Assembly: GCF_016583985.1 (NCBI RefSeq)
Contig: NZ_NRSD01000002.1
Location: 1 to 64,000, forward strand
Source of the DNA: Thiocapsa imhoffii
GTDB lineage: Bacteria; Pseudomonadota; Gammaproteobacteria; Chromatiales; Chromatiaceae
Length of the DNA: 64,000 nt
Direction: 5' to 3'
The translations under genes and the position numbers were made by a program. Each line of letters begins with the position of its first letter. Position 1 is the stretch's first letter. Shown here one piece after another: positions 1 through 11,700 of the stretch. The notes below the pieces were generated by a model. That model searched no databases. It was not told the DNA's origin and saw only the letters and a program-made list of their open reading frames with translations.

Positions 1-2654
<2,654 letters not shown>

Positions 2655-2658
<4 letters not shown>

Positions 2659-3581
2659 CGACCTGGTTGCACCCTGGGCTCTTTGTTCTGCTGGCCGCTG
2701 CCCTGGGCGGCCTCATGCCGGTTCAGGCCGTCGCCTCCGAGGTGGAACTCATGGGTTCAAACGGACCGAAGCAGATGACCGCGTTGCTCCCAATCGACGA
2801 TGTCGAACTCGCCTATCAGGTCTTTGGCGCGCCCAGTCCGGCCACGCCCCTGGTTATGATCATGGGGTATGGTGGACTGATGGAGATGTGGCCGCCCACG
2901 ATCATCGAGACGCTGGCTCGAGAACGCCAAGTCATCGTCTTTGACCATCGTGGGATGGGGCACAGCAGCTCATCGGATCAAGCCTACTCGATTGCACGGT
3001 TTGCCGCGGATACCCATGCCCTGCTGCAGGCTCTAGGGGTCGAGCGCGCTCAGGTGTTGGGGTGGTCGATGGGATCCTTCGTCGCACAGGAGCTGGCCTT
3101 GCAACACCCGGAGCAGGTCACAAAGCTGGTGCTGCTCTCGGGGTCTTGCGGCGGACCCAGCGCGATCTGGCCTGATCCGGAGGTGTGGGCGCGACTGCTC
3201 GATCTCTCGGGAACACTCGAGGTTCGTGTCCAGCGGATGTTCGAGAATCTCTTCCCGCCAGCCTGGTTAGCGATAACACTTGATCCGCTGCAGGTCTTTC
3301 CCCCGATCACGGCGCCGATCGAGGATGCGCATCTGCGCCGCCAGGGCGAGACCCTTCGTGCTTGGCCCGGAGTCTGTGATCGGCTCGCTGAAATCAGTGC
3401 CGAGACGCTGTTGATGACCGGCACGGACGACATCGTGATCCCGTCTGCGAACTCGCGGCTGATGGCCGAGCGTATCCAGGGTGCGTCGCTGATCCAACTG
3501 CACGGTGGTGGTCATGGATTCTTCTACCAGGAGCCGGAGCGGACCGCGCGTTTGCTCGGTGCCTTTCTCGCTGGTGAGTGA
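2655..3581 (+). CDS. Secreted alpha/beta-fold hydrolase
   Basis: A 308-residue alpha/beta hydrolase with an N-terminal signal peptide ending near AVAS. HRGMGHSS follows the oxyanion strand. The nucleophile elbow is GWSMGS (Ser138), the acid is probably the Asp in TGTDDIVIP and the base the His in GGHGFF. The GTG start overlaps the TGA of the channel gene, which implies translational coupling. Family members hydrolyse esters, lactones or haloalkanes; the substrate cannot be told. Location is probably periplasmic. Confidence 0.8.
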
Positions 3582-3702
3582 CCACGAGCCGCGCAGGCCG
3601 GTGTGATCCGGCGCCGCATGCCGCGCGGCGCGCTGGTCCCGCGGCCGAGTGTGCGGTGGTGGGTCTCGCGGCCGTGGGCACTTCACTGTTGAGGGTGGCG
3701 GA

Positions 3703-4185
3703 TCAGTTCGTGTCTTGATGCGCGATCTGGTCCTGCCACCATTGGTGATAGGCGTCATCCGGCGGCACGACCTTGGCGGTCGCCTCGGTAACGCGGTTGC
3801 CCTCGGGGTCGGCGACGCCGATCCGCATCTCAAGAATCCCACCGCGCAGGATGCGCGCGACCTCGATGGTGATCACGAGATCGTCTCCTGGATAGATGGG
3901 GCGACGCAGCCGTTCCGGCACGAAGGTCAATCCCAAGGTACCATCGCCAGGGAAGGCCGTTCCAAAGATCGCCGAGATGCGGGTTTGGATCAATCCGCCA
4001 GGGACGATAATGTCGCGTGCCTCGGGAAACCGCACCCGTGCGGCAGCCAGGTCACGATGAATGGCGTTGTGATCACCCACGAGTCGACAATAGTGCTCAA
4101 CATCCTCGCGGCTGAAACTGAGACGGCTCTCATGGCGCATCCCAACCTCGATCATGGATGCCGTCAAACAGTGGGTAGCGGTCAT
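3703..4185 (-). CDS. MaoC-like hotdog dehydratase
   Basis: A 160-residue MaoC/R-hydratase-type hotdog protein. The segment FSREDVEHYCRLVGDHNAIH has the Asp and His arrangement used by (R)-specific enoyl-CoA hydratases, and PGGLIQTRIS resembles the usual hydratase helix. These enzymes hydrate trans-2-enoyl-CoA to (R)-3-hydroxyacyl-CoA, feeding fatty-acid or PHA metabolism. The start at 4185 is chosen because GAGGAG lies just upstream on the minus strand; a longer reading to 4308 has no such site and overlaps the upstream gene. It sits 28 bases downstream of the small gene at 4214-4555, so the two are probably cotranscribed. Confidence 0.75.
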   Translation of the reverse strand: MTATHCLTASMIEVGMRHESRLSFSREDVEHYCRLVGDHNAIHRDLAAARVRFPEARDIIVPGGLIQTRISAIFGTAFPGDGTLGLTFVPERLRRPIYPGDDLVITIEVARILRGGILEMRIGVADPEGNRVTEATAKVVPPDDAYHQWWQDQIAHQDTN

Positions 4186-4213
4186 GGGTCGCGTCTCCTC
4201 CAGCGTGGTGCCC

Positions 4214-4555
4214 TCAAATGACGTCCAAGGCGCGAACCAGCGCCGCGATCTCGGGATGCTCCGACAAGGCACCGCTCCAGATCTGGTAGTGGCGTGCCGT
4301 GGTTGCATCGCCGACGGTCAATTCGGTCATGAAGCCGCTTGCCCCTAGCGGTGGGTGATGTGATTTGGGCTCGCCGAGATTGGCCAGGAGACGGCTGAGT
4401 TCGCCCTCTTGGGCCGCGTTGAGCTGACCTTGACGTGGTTCATGGCTGGTGTGATCACCACTGTCGATGCGATAAGCACCAGTGGGTGTGACCTCGATTT
4501 CCAGCACATAGTCATCTTCGCCGACGACACGATAATGGATGTGGGAAAGAGACAT
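4214..4555 (-). CDS. Conserved-looking hypothetical protein
   Basis: A 113-residue soluble protein of no family I recognise. It has alternating beta-strand-like segments (HIHYRVVGEDDYVLEIEV at the start, later FMTELTVGD and ARHYQIWSG) and no signal peptide or membrane segment. The start is the ATG at 4555. It lies directly upstream of the MaoC-like gene on the same strand and is probably in its operon. The composition suits a small beta-sandwich or ligand-binding fold, but no function is claimed. Confidence 0.6.
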   Translation of the reverse strand: MSLSHIHYRVVGEDDYVLEIEVTPTGAYRIDSGDHTSHEPRQGQLNAAQEGELSRLLANLGEPKSHHPPLGASGFMTELTVGDATTARHYQIWSGALSEHPEIAALVRALDVI

Positions 4556-4764
4556 GGGGTTCGTTAGCCTCGCGCTGAGCATAACACGGCGCCTGCTGGA
4601 CGCCTTGAAAAGCCCTAGTGTATACCCGGCGCGAGCGGATGTTGTGCCGTCATGGTGCGTGCGCGGTCGGACCCTGCCAGGTGCTTGCTTTTCCGCGAGG
4701 GCGTTGGCAGGCTCCGAACGAATCGAGTTTCTCTTGCAAAACCACAATGATGAGGAATGAATCG

Positions 4765-5526
4765 ATGATGTCTCGCTCATGGCTGTCGATGGTCGTCCTG
4801 CTCGGGACCACGGTTGGCGTGTCCGCGCAGCCTTACCCATATGGCCCGCCACCGATGGCGCCCGGTTACGGCGGTCCTGGACCCTACGCCACCCCTTATC
4901 CCGCGTTGCCGCAAGCCCCGCTGCCCATGGCCCCGCCGCGCCCGACAACCGTACCCTCGGCTCCCGCGGCGCCGCAGGCACTGCCTACGGCGCCGCGCGC
5001 GCAAGCACCGTCAGAGCAACCGCAGAACCCCGCCATGGCCGCGACGGCCGTGCTCAAGGAGGGAATGGATCAACTGCTGGCCTTCCTCGGTCAGAAGGAG
5101 GTTCCGAATCGCCTGCAGGTCGCAGCCTTCCTCGACCGCGAGATTGCGCCCTACTTCGATTTCCAGGGCATGGCGAAGTGGGCTGCCGGCCCGGCCTATG
5201 AGCGATTGAGTAACGAAGACCAGCAGGCCCTGCAGGCACAGATCGAGGCGGATTTCCTGCGTACCCTGGTGACGCAGCTGATGAACTATCAAGGCCAGCA
5301 GATTCAGGTGCAAGCGCCGCGTGTGGGTGCGCGCGGATTGGTGAGTGTGCCGGTCACGCTGACGCGGCCGGGATCCTATCCCGCGCGACTCGAGTTCCGG
5401 ATGCACCAGACGGAGCAGGGCTGGCAGATCGCCGATGTTCTGGCTGATGGCCAGAGTGCCGCCGCCTATTATCGTGTGCAGTTCCAACGCATGGCCGGGC
5501 AGGGCGATCGGGCACCGTCGCGCTGA
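4765..5526 (+). CDS. MlaC/Ttg2D-like secreted lipid-binding protein
   Basis: A 253-residue exported protein. A signal peptide (SWLSMVVLLGTTVGVSA) is followed by a long Pro/Ala/Tyr-rich linker (about residues 20-90), then an MlaC-like domain: DREIAPYFDF, FQGMAKWAAG, then FLRTLVTQLMNY and a C-terminal strand region ending in QRMA. MlaC shuttles phospholipids between inner and outer membranes with the MlaFEDB transporter. No other mla gene is beside it, so this is a stand-alone paralogue. The start at 4765 has GAGGA eight bases upstream. The proline-rich linker is unusual for the family. Confidence 0.7.
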   Translation: MMSRSWLSMVVLLGTTVGVSAQPYPYGPPPMAPGYGGPGPYATPYPALPQAPLPMAPPRPTTVPSAPAAPQALPTAPRAQAPSEQPQNPAMAATAVLKEGMDQLLAFLGQKEVPNRLQVAAFLDREIAPYFDFQGMAKWAAGPAYERLSNEDQQALQAQIEADFLRTLVTQLMNYQGQQIQVQAPRVGARGLVSVPVTLTRPGSYPARLEFRMHQTEQGWQIADVLADGQSAAAYYRVQFQRMAGQGDRAPSR

Positions 5527-5750
5527 TCGGGTCACGCTTGCCCTATTGCAGGGGTCTGGCAACTGTGTAGCGCGGTTCCAGGGAGCGCGCGTTGGGTTAC
5601 CTGCACGCAATCCGGTGTGAGACGGCAGGGCCGCTGCGGATACCTCGGATCCACCCGGGCGAACCACTTGCTGCTGGCGGGGACAAAGTAAGGAAACCCG
5701 TCATCGGCTCAGGCCGTCCAGGGGATGTCGTTCGCAGCGGTGAGAAACAG

Positions 5751-6305
5751 ATGATGGACGGATGGATGAAGCGTGAACCGCCCAGTGCCGACGACATGCC
5801 ATCGAAGGTTGGGCGCGTCATGCTGTTCGGGGCCTGGCTCACGGGTCTCGCACTCCTGGCCATGTTTTTTAATGAACTGATCGAGCGGCGGGAAAACCCC
5901 AATCCATCGCCAGTCATGGTGTCTGATCAGGGCATTCCGGAGGTGCGTCTCGAGCGCAATCGCGCCGGTCACTATGTCACGACAGGCGCCATCAATGGTG
6001 TGTCCGTTCGTTTCTTGGTCGATACTGGTGCGACCGATGTCGCCCTGCCGTTGGCGCTCGCGCAGCGATTGTCCCTGCCCTTGCGACCGGGAGGCATGAG
6101 CAAGACCGCCAATGGGATGGTGCGGACTTGGCGCACGCAACTCGACAGCGTTGATGTCGGTGGGCTGGTGGGCCGCAACGTCCGGGCGACCGTTCTGCCC
6201 AACATGCCAGGCAATGAGGTGTTGCTCGGAATGAGCTATCTGAAACACCTCGAGATGGTACAGCGCGGGCGCGTGCTGACGCTGCGGCCTCACGTCGGCC
6301 CCTGA
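5751..6305 (+). CDS. Retropepsin-like clan AA aspartic protease, copy 1
   Basis: A 184-residue single-pass membrane protein. A hydrophobic anchor spans about residues 23-41, then comes a retropepsin-like domain with the catalytic FLVDTGATDVALP motif (Asp91) and a C-terminal VLLGMSYLKHLE, matching TIGR02281-type clan AA proteases of proteobacteria. Such proteases act as dimers. The short basic N-terminus before the anchor suggests the protease domain lies in the periplasm. The substrate is unknown. It is followed 135 bases later by a close paralogue. Confidence 0.8.
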   Translation: MMDGWMKREPPSADDMPSKVGRVMLFGAWLTGLALLAMFFNELIERRENPNPSPVMVSDQGIPEVRLERNRAGHYVTTGAINGVSVRFLVDTGATDVALPLALAQRLSLPLRPGGMSKTANGMVRTWRTQLDSVDVGGLVGRNVRATVLPNMPGNEVLLGMSYLKHLEMVQRGRVLTLRPHVGP

Positions 6306-6440
6306 CGCGGCCGGGCCGGCGCGGATGCTGTGGTGCGTGAGTCCTGGTATCTGCGTCGTCCTCGCCACGAGGAGTGCGGCCATGCTGATTCCACTCTTCA
6401 GTCTCTCGTCATTCGTTGGGTTTCGAGTTAAGCTCATCCC

Positions 6441-6983
6441 ATGCTTGGGATGCGACAAATCCATCGACAGTTCTTCCCCAGGGGGCTTTCGAGGCTGCAA
6501 TTTGCCGGCCTAGCCTTCATCGGTCTGTTGATCGTCCTGGTGGTGAACGATCTCCTCGCCCGCCGGGAGAATCCCAATCCGAACCCGGTTGCCTATCTCG
6601 GTGCGACCGGAATCCCACAGGTCGTGCTGAAGGAAAATCACGTCAATCAATATGTCGTGACCGGGCGCATTAATGGCCTGCCGATCGATTTCCTGATCGA
6701 CACCGGTGCCGCGGACGTGGCCATGCCGTTCGAGATCGCGCAGCGTTTAGGCTTACAGTTACAACCCGGCGGCATCAGCAGAACGGGTAACGGCAACGTG
6801 CGCACTTGGGTCGCGAGCCTGGAGAGTGTCGACGTGGGCGGTTTGGTGGCCTACGGTCTCAACGCGACGGTGCTTCCCAACATGCAGGGGGACCAGGTGC
6901 TGCTCGGCATGGCCTACCTCCGGCATATGGAATTGATTCTGCGCGGAGGGGAGATGACCTTGCGGCCCTATCGGACCCATTGA
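6441..6983 (+). CDS. Retropepsin-like clan AA aspartic protease, copy 2
   Basis: A 180-residue paralogue of the preceding gene with the same layout: anchor at about residues 20-36, the shared RRENPNPNPV stretch, catalytic FLIDTGAADVAMP (Asp87), SVDVGGLV and VLLGMAYLRHME. The two copies clearly arose by tandem duplication but have diverged in the N-terminus and around the active site. Retropepsin-type enzymes need two Asp-bearing subunits, so homo- or heterodimers are both possible. It is followed closely by the FGE-fold gene. Confidence 0.8.
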   Translation: MLGMRQIHRQFFPRGLSRLQFAGLAFIGLLIVLVVNDLLARRENPNPNPVAYLGATGIPQVVLKENHVNQYVVTGRINGLPIDFLIDTGAADVAMPFEIAQRLGLQLQPGGISRTGNGNVRTWVASLESVDVGGLVAYGLNATVLPNMQGDQVLLGMAYLRHMELILRGGEMTLRPYRTH

Positions 6984-7000
6984 GTCGCACGCGTTAGCAG

Positions 7001-8398
7001 ATGTCCGGGGATCCCACGCGACCAATCGATGAGAGTGATCGCGCCGAGGCGGCGTCATTACGCCAGGCGCTCGGTGCGATGCGCCGCGAGGCCGAGCGCG
7101 AAGTTGCACGGATCAATCTGCAACTGCGCGAGCAATCCACTGCCGAGCGTCAAGCGGCCTCCGCGGCGGAACGTCTCGCCTTGAAGCAGGCGCTGGAAAG
7201 CCTGCAACAGACGCTCGGGACGAAGGAACAGGCACTGGAGACGATCACCCGCGAATGCCGGCGGCTTGAGGACGTGCTGGAGGATCAGCATCTCGTCTTT
7301 GATGGGCTGCGCAAGGAGGTCGAGCGGCGTGATGACTCCCTGATGCGCGCGCAGGAAGAGGTCGAGCGTCTCCGTCAGTCGCTGCTCGATCTCCAGTCGC
7401 AGGCACCGCTCGTCCCGACCACCCTCACACGCACGGAACTTGCGGAGGTTCGCCACCAACCGGGGCGTGTCGCGCGGAGTCTGTCCCCTCTGGCCGGCTT
7501 GAGCCGATGGCTGCTCATTGGTCCTGTCGTGCTCCTCTTGCTCGTCGGCGCGATCTGGTTGAGGCTGAGTGCGATCTCGGCGCCCCCGGATGAGCCTCCA
7601 ATCGTTGTCGGTGATGCGGCGACCACGACCGCCGAGTCCCCGGGGGCCGCGCCCGCCACCGCTGAGCCCCAACGGCCGCCGACCACGCGGGATCGACTGC
7701 GCGATGGATCCTTCGGTCCCCTGCTTTCAAGGCTTCCCGCAGGGCAGTTCCGGATGGGGCACAGCACCATGACCGCGAATGACTTCGGCCCTGTCCGGGA
7801 GGTGACGATCGCGCCCTTCTATCTCGGGGTGTACGAAATCACCTTTGCTGAATATGATCGTTTCGCCCGTGCCACCGGTCGTGCCTTACCCAATGATTTT
7901 GGGCGTGGGCGCGACGCGATGCCGGTCGTTGGGGTGAGTTGGAATGATGCCAATGCCTATGTGAATTGGCTGGCACGTGAAAGCGGGCGCGCCTATCGGT
8001 TGCCGAGCGAGGCGGAGTGGGAATACGCCGCGCGTGCGGGTGGCCGAGGTTCCTATTGGTGGGGGTTCGGCCTGGAGCGCAATTCTGCCGTATGTTTCGA
8101 TTGCGGGAGCGCTTGGGACAACCGTTCACCCGCGCCGGTCGGGAGTTTTCCAGCGAGTCCTTTCGGTCTCCATGATACGGCTGGGAATGTCATGGAGTGG
8201 GTCGCCGACTGCTATCACCCCAGCTACGAGGGTGCACCAGTCAACGGCAGCGCTCGGTTGGATGGTCGCTGCGCGGCGCGTGTCGCACGGGGTGGTGCCT
8301 TCAATCGGCCTTCGTCTTCCATGCGAGCCTATGTCCGCGATCGGTTCGAGCCCGCGACGCGACTGGACATGCTGGGATTTCGTGTTGCCCGCGATTAG
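7001..8398 (+). CDS. Membrane-anchored FGE-sulfatase-fold (SUMF1-like) protein with coiled coil
   Basis: A 465-residue protein with three parts: a charged coiled coil (about 15-133), one transmembrane helix (about 169-188), and a C-terminal FGE-sulfatase domain (about 240-463) after a Pro/Ala/Thr linker. Domain hallmarks are PAGQFRMG, PVVGVSWNDANAYVNWL, YRLPSEAEWEYAARAG, GLHDTAGNVMEWV and RGGAFNRP. The paired cysteines that bind copper in true formylglycine-generating enzymes are absent from the C-terminal RGGAF region. It is therefore better read as a structural or binding member of the fold. The N-terminal half is probably cytoplasmic and the FGE domain periplasmic. It overlaps the kinase gene downstream. 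Confidence 0.8.
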   Translation: MSGDPTRPIDESDRAEAASLRQALGAMRREAEREVARINLQLREQSTAERQAASAAERLALKQALESLQQTLGTKEQALETITRECRRLEDVLEDQHLVFDGLRKEVERRDDSLMRAQEEVERLRQSLLDLQSQAPLVPTTLTRTELAEVRHQPGRVARSLSPLAGLSRWLLIGPVVLLLLVGAIWLRLSAISAPPDEPPIVVGDAATTTAESPGAAPATAEPQRPPTTRDRLRDGSFGPLLSRLPAGQFRMGHSTMTANDFGPVREVTIAPFYLGVYEITFAEYDRFARATGRALPNDFGRGRDAMPVVGVSWNDANAYVNWLARESGRAYRLPSEAEWEYAARAGGRGSYWWGFGLERNSAVCFDCGSAWDNRSPAPVGSFPASPFGLHDTAGNVMEWVADCYHPSYEGAPVNGSARLDGRCAARVARGGAFNRPSSSMRAYVRDRFEPATRLDMLGFRVARD

Positions 8399-9308
8399 TG
8401 AGTCGAGCGCATCACGAGCGGCGCTGCCCGCAGACGTTGGCGGCGTGCTGGGTGTCGGTGTTGCCGTGTTGGATCTGATCCAGGAGGTGACATCCTATCC
8501 GGGGGAGGATGAGGAAGTGCGCGCCATTGCGCAGCGGCGGGTGCGCGGCGGCAATGTCACCAACAGTCTCACGATCCTCGCGCAATTCGGCCACAGCTGC
8601 AGTTGGATCGGCACCCTCGGCGATGATGCCGCCGCGGCGGAGATCCGCATGGAGTTGGTTCGCCAGGGGATCGATGTCAGCCAGGTCGTGCAGATAGCAG
8701 GAGGCACGTCACCGCTCTCGAGCATTCTGCTGAGTCGCGCCACGGGCAGCCGGACCATCGTACATTATCGTGACCTGCCCGAATTGGATGCGGCAGCGTT
8801 CGCTGAAGTGTCCCTGGAGGGACTGGCCTGGGTCCATTTCGAAGGGCGCAATCCAGTCGAGACCGAGCAGATGATTCGCCGTGTGCGCTCCGTGGCTCCA
8901 GACGTGACCATTTCGCTCGAGCTTGAGAAGAACCGCCCCGATATCGACATTCTATTCGATGGTCCGCATGTCCTCTTGGCCGGCCAAGCCTTCGCGCGCG
9001 CGCGTGGCTGGCAGACGCCCACGGTGCTGCTTGAGGAGTTGGCCGGTCGCAGCCGCGCAGACCTTTGTGTCGTGGCCTGGGGCGAGCAGGGTGCGGCATT
9101 GCAGCGCCGGGAAGGTCCGATTCAGCAGGTTCCGGCCGTCGTTCCGCCGCGTGTTGTGGACACCCTAGGGGCCGGAGATGTCTTCAACGCTGGGGTCATG
9201 GATGGGCTGCTGCGCGGCCTGCCCGCATTGGACGCGGTCAGACATGCGGTTCGCATCGCGGGGGCCAAATGCGGACGTATGGGTCTGGACCTACGCGATC
9301 TGGCCTGA
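8382..9308 (+). CDS. PfkB-family carbohydrate kinase (ketohexokinase-like)
   Basis: About 308 residues of ribokinase/PfkB fold. Visible motifs are RRVRGGNVTNSLTILAQFG near the N-terminus, LGDDAAA, and the PfkB signature DTLGAGDVFNAGVMDG with the catalytic Asp near the C-terminus. The family phosphorylates sugars or nucleosides with ATP; the pattern looks closest to ketohexokinase-like members, but the substrate is uncertain. Codon GTG 8382 is the likeliest start and overlaps the FGE-like gene by 17 bases; GTG 8445 is an alternative. The overlap suggests the two are translated from one message. Confidence 0.75.
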   Translation: MLPAISESSASRAALPADVGGVLGVGVAVLDLIQEVTSYPGEDEEVRAIAQRRVRGGNVTNSLTILAQFGHSCSWIGTLGDDAAAAEIRMELVRQGIDVSQVVQIAGGTSPLSSILLSRATGSRTIVHYRDLPELDAAAFAEVSLEGLAWVHFEGRNPVETEQMIRRVRSVAPDVTISLELEKNRPDIDILFDGPHVLLAGQAFARARGWQTPTVLLEELAGRSRADLCVVAWGEQGAALQRREGPIQQVPAVVPPRVVDTLGAGDVFNAGVMDGLLRGLPALDAVRHAVRIAGAKCGRMGLDLRDLA

Positions 9309-9434
9309 CTGCAAGGGCCATCGCTCCGACGCTGTCCTGCCCTGCATCGCCTCGTTACCGCAGCGTTTTGATGCCAAACGGCCACAGCAGCACCGATCCG
9401 CCAACCCCGCGCCCGTCCGGGCAGGAGATGTTCG

Positions 9435-10457
9435 ATGTTCGAGATCCGCAGAGATGATCGGCACCCGATTGACCATCGCACCCGGATGCGCCGAAGACTG
9501 GCGACCCTGCTCTTGGCTAGTGTCGTTGCCTTCGCCGGTGCGGCCTTTGCCTTTCCCGACGCTGATGACGCCAGCGCCTTCCCGGTGCAATCCCCAGCGG
9601 TCCGTACCCTGACGCTGACCCTCGACAACGGCGATGTCGCCGATGTCTATCTCCCGCGCATCCGCTCGCGGCTTGCAGGCTGGTTCGAGGATAGCCTGCC
9701 GTTGGTCGCTGTGCTGCAGGGGGCGCTGGTGGACAAGTCCCAGTATCGCCAGTTGGCGCTGCAGCTCGCCCGTCGGGGCCATGTGGTGGTGGTGCCGAAT
9801 CACTTCCGCACCTTCCCGCCGGCCTTTCCGGACCCAGTACTGTTCAGTGAGGTGGGCGTCGTCACCGCGGTCTACACGAGCATGGTCGCTGCCGACGCGG
9901 ACCCGTCCTCGCCACTGTTCCGGGTTGTCGATACCGAACACATGGCCGTGATCGGTCACTCGCTCGGTGGCCGGGTCGGACTCACCGCCCTCGCCGGAGT
10001 CTGCGAGCCCGCGATCTGCACCGCACCTGACGGCACCTATACCCCGCCCGCCGCACTGCGGACCGGTGCCTTCTACGGGACCAATCTGCTCGGCGTCGAT
10101 GGTGTCGTGATCGATCTCGACACCACGGGCGCGGCGGTGGCGCTGGTGCAGGGCAGTCTTGACGGCGTCTCCACGCCGGACAAGGCCGACGCCACCTATC
10201 CGACGCTGGAGTCACCACGCGCCCGGATTGACATCGAAGGTGCCAATCACTTTGGCATCACGGATCAGAACGATCCGCCCGGTGCCTGGCCCGATCCGCT
10301 GCAGCCGACCCTGCCCCAGCCGGTGGCCAACCATTACGTCGCGCAATGGATCGGCTACTGGTTGCGCTTTCACCTACGCAACGATCCTTGGGCGGAGATC
10401 TGGCTCTACCGGATCGGCGGCTCATTCGCCGGCATCGTCGAGGTCACGATCGACTGA
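9435..10457 (+). CDS. Secreted alpha/beta hydrolase (chlorophyllase/PET-hydrolase-like esterase)
   Basis: A 340-residue exported esterase-like protein. After a basic start comes a signal peptide (RRRLATLLLASVVAFAG). The core has the nucleophile motif VIGHSLGGR, a VVVVPNHFR strand upstream, and an ANHFGI segment that probably carries the catalytic His. The layout resembles chlorophyllase-type or polyester hydrolase-like proteins. ATG 9435 has GCAGGAG upstream; ATG 9486 would give a more typical signal peptide. The substrate is unknown. Confidence 0.7.
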   Translation: MFEIRRDDRHPIDHRTRMRRRLATLLLASVVAFAGAAFAFPDADDASAFPVQSPAVRTLTLTLDNGDVADVYLPRIRSRLAGWFEDSLPLVAVLQGALVDKSQYRQLALQLARRGHVVVVPNHFRTFPPAFPDPVLFSEVGVVTAVYTSMVAADADPSSPLFRVVDTEHMAVIGHSLGGRVGLTALAGVCEPAICTAPDGTYTPPAALRTGAFYGTNLLGVDGVVIDLDTTGAAVALVQGSLDGVSTPDKADATYPTLESPRARIDIEGANHFGITDQNDPPGAWPDPLQPTLPQPVANHYVAQWIGYWLRFHLRNDPWAEIWLYRIGGSFAGIVEVTID

Positions 10458-10588
10458 TCGTGCCGCCGTCGCGCCCCGCCTCCGTGGCCGATCCGCCCGG
10501 AAATCTGTCGGGCATCGGTCTCCTCCCAGAAGACTATCTCCCAGAAGACCATCGCGGAGAACAGGAGTCGCCGGACAAGTCATCGTTG

Positions 10589-11431
10589 TCAATCGGCGGC
10601 GCTGCCCGCGAAAATCGGCGGCAGCTGCTGTGGCAGGGCCTCGAAGCCCAACCGCATCGCATTCAGGTTCGGCATCGCGAAGCCAAGCGGGCGGTCGTCA
10701 GCGTCGACATAAAGGTTGAAGGCGAGCTCGATCAGGTGCCCGGTATCCGGATGTTCCAAGACCTCGGTGAAGGCATACTGCCGGACCGCCGAGGTGGCCT
10801 CGTCCGGTGCTGTAAAGGTCCCGCTGCCGAGTTTGTGGAGACTGACTCGGCCATTGGTGAGCACCTCGTCGCGGATCAGTCCGCGGCCGATCCAATTAAA
10901 GTGCTGTACCCCTCCCGCGGCCTCATCGTATAGGCGGGTCATCGTGAACATCGGCAATGCGCTTGGAGCCATGTCGATCAGGCAGGGGTCGCAGGCGGCC
11001 GTCGCCTCCACCGGGCTGCCGCCGATGTCCGCAGTGATGGATGCCTGGCCGTCGACGATGGCGATGTCGACGACGACCGGCTGTCCCGCGTAGTCGCCGA
11101 TCCCGCGCGCCGCTTGCGCCTGACCGTCGGCGCCGTAGACCCATCGGCCTTCCACGCGCCACTGGTCGACGTCGCTGCGGATGACGCTGGTCACGATGCG
11201 CTGACCTTGCGCGTCGCGGACCACCTCGAAGGCCTCTCGACGGGGACTGGAACCACCCGGGATGACGATGACGCCAGCGTCCTCGATCCGCGCGCCCGGT
11301 GCGTGCGTGAACAGGCTGGCGCGCTCGACCGCTGCCAATTCCGGTGTCGCAGCGGCCAGTGGCGCCGACAGGGCAGATGCCGGGAGCAGTGCGCACAGAA
11401 GCAACAAGGGGCGGTGAATCGTCTTGGACAT
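10589..11431 (-). CDS. Secreted hypothetical protein
   Basis: A 280-residue exported protein with a clear signal peptide (HRPLLLLCALLPASALSAP). The mature part is rich in short beta-strand-like segments (RIEDAGVIVIPGG, WRVEGRWVYG, PVVVDIAIVDG) and has one close cysteine pair in ACDPC. No family is recognised. It converges with the secreted esterase gene and shares no obvious operon with the permease gene upstream, from which it is separated by 268 bases of eroded sequence. Confidence 0.65.
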   Translation of the reverse strand: MSKTIHRPLLLLCALLPASALSAPLAAATPELAAVERASLFTHAPGARIEDAGVIVIPGGSSPRREAFEVVRDAQGQRIVTSVIRSDVDQWRVEGRWVYGADGQAQAARGIGDYAGQPVVVDIAIVDGQASITADIGGSPVEATAACDPCLIDMAPSALPMFTMTRLYDEAAGGVQHFNWIGRGLIRDEVLTNGRVSLHKLGSGTFTAPDEATSAVRQYAFTEVLEHPDTGHLIELAFNLYVDADDRPLGFAMPNLNAMRLGFEALPQQLPPIFAGSAAD

Positions 11432-11622
11432 GGTTTTTGGCCTCGGTCTGTTGTGGAGGAATCACGCCTGCTTGTCATCACCCCGCCATGGGCGCCCAGC
11501 CGTTCCCGTCCCCGGCGATGCGACTGGCAGCAAAGCGCGTTTGGCTGACCGCAAGTGCAACCTTCCGGATACGACCGCATGATTCTATGCGATCCGTGTC
11601 GTCGCATCGTCGGCCCTCTGTC

Positions 11623-11700
11623 ATGCTGGATCGCCAGCGGGATGACCACCGCCGGGTACTCCGATCCCTGGGCCTTGTACACGCTGCTGGCGTAGGCGGC
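11623..11700 (-). pseudogene. RecD2-type helicase C-terminal scrap
   Basis: Twenty-six minus-strand codons read as a RecD2/UvrD-like motif block (AYASSVYKAQGSEYPAVVIP), the conserved segment before the final helicase motif. The preceding and following helicase sequence is absent, and downstream the frame degenerates. The match abuts the stop of the permease gene exactly, which suggests an illegitimate junction. It is a nonfunctional fragment. The rest of the 11432-11699 gap holds nothing I can name. Confidence 0.6.

Noticed and set aside
7001-8398. A true formylglycine-generating sulfatase activator
   Set aside because: The paired cysteines needed for copper and catalysis are missing, and no sulfatase gene is present in the window.
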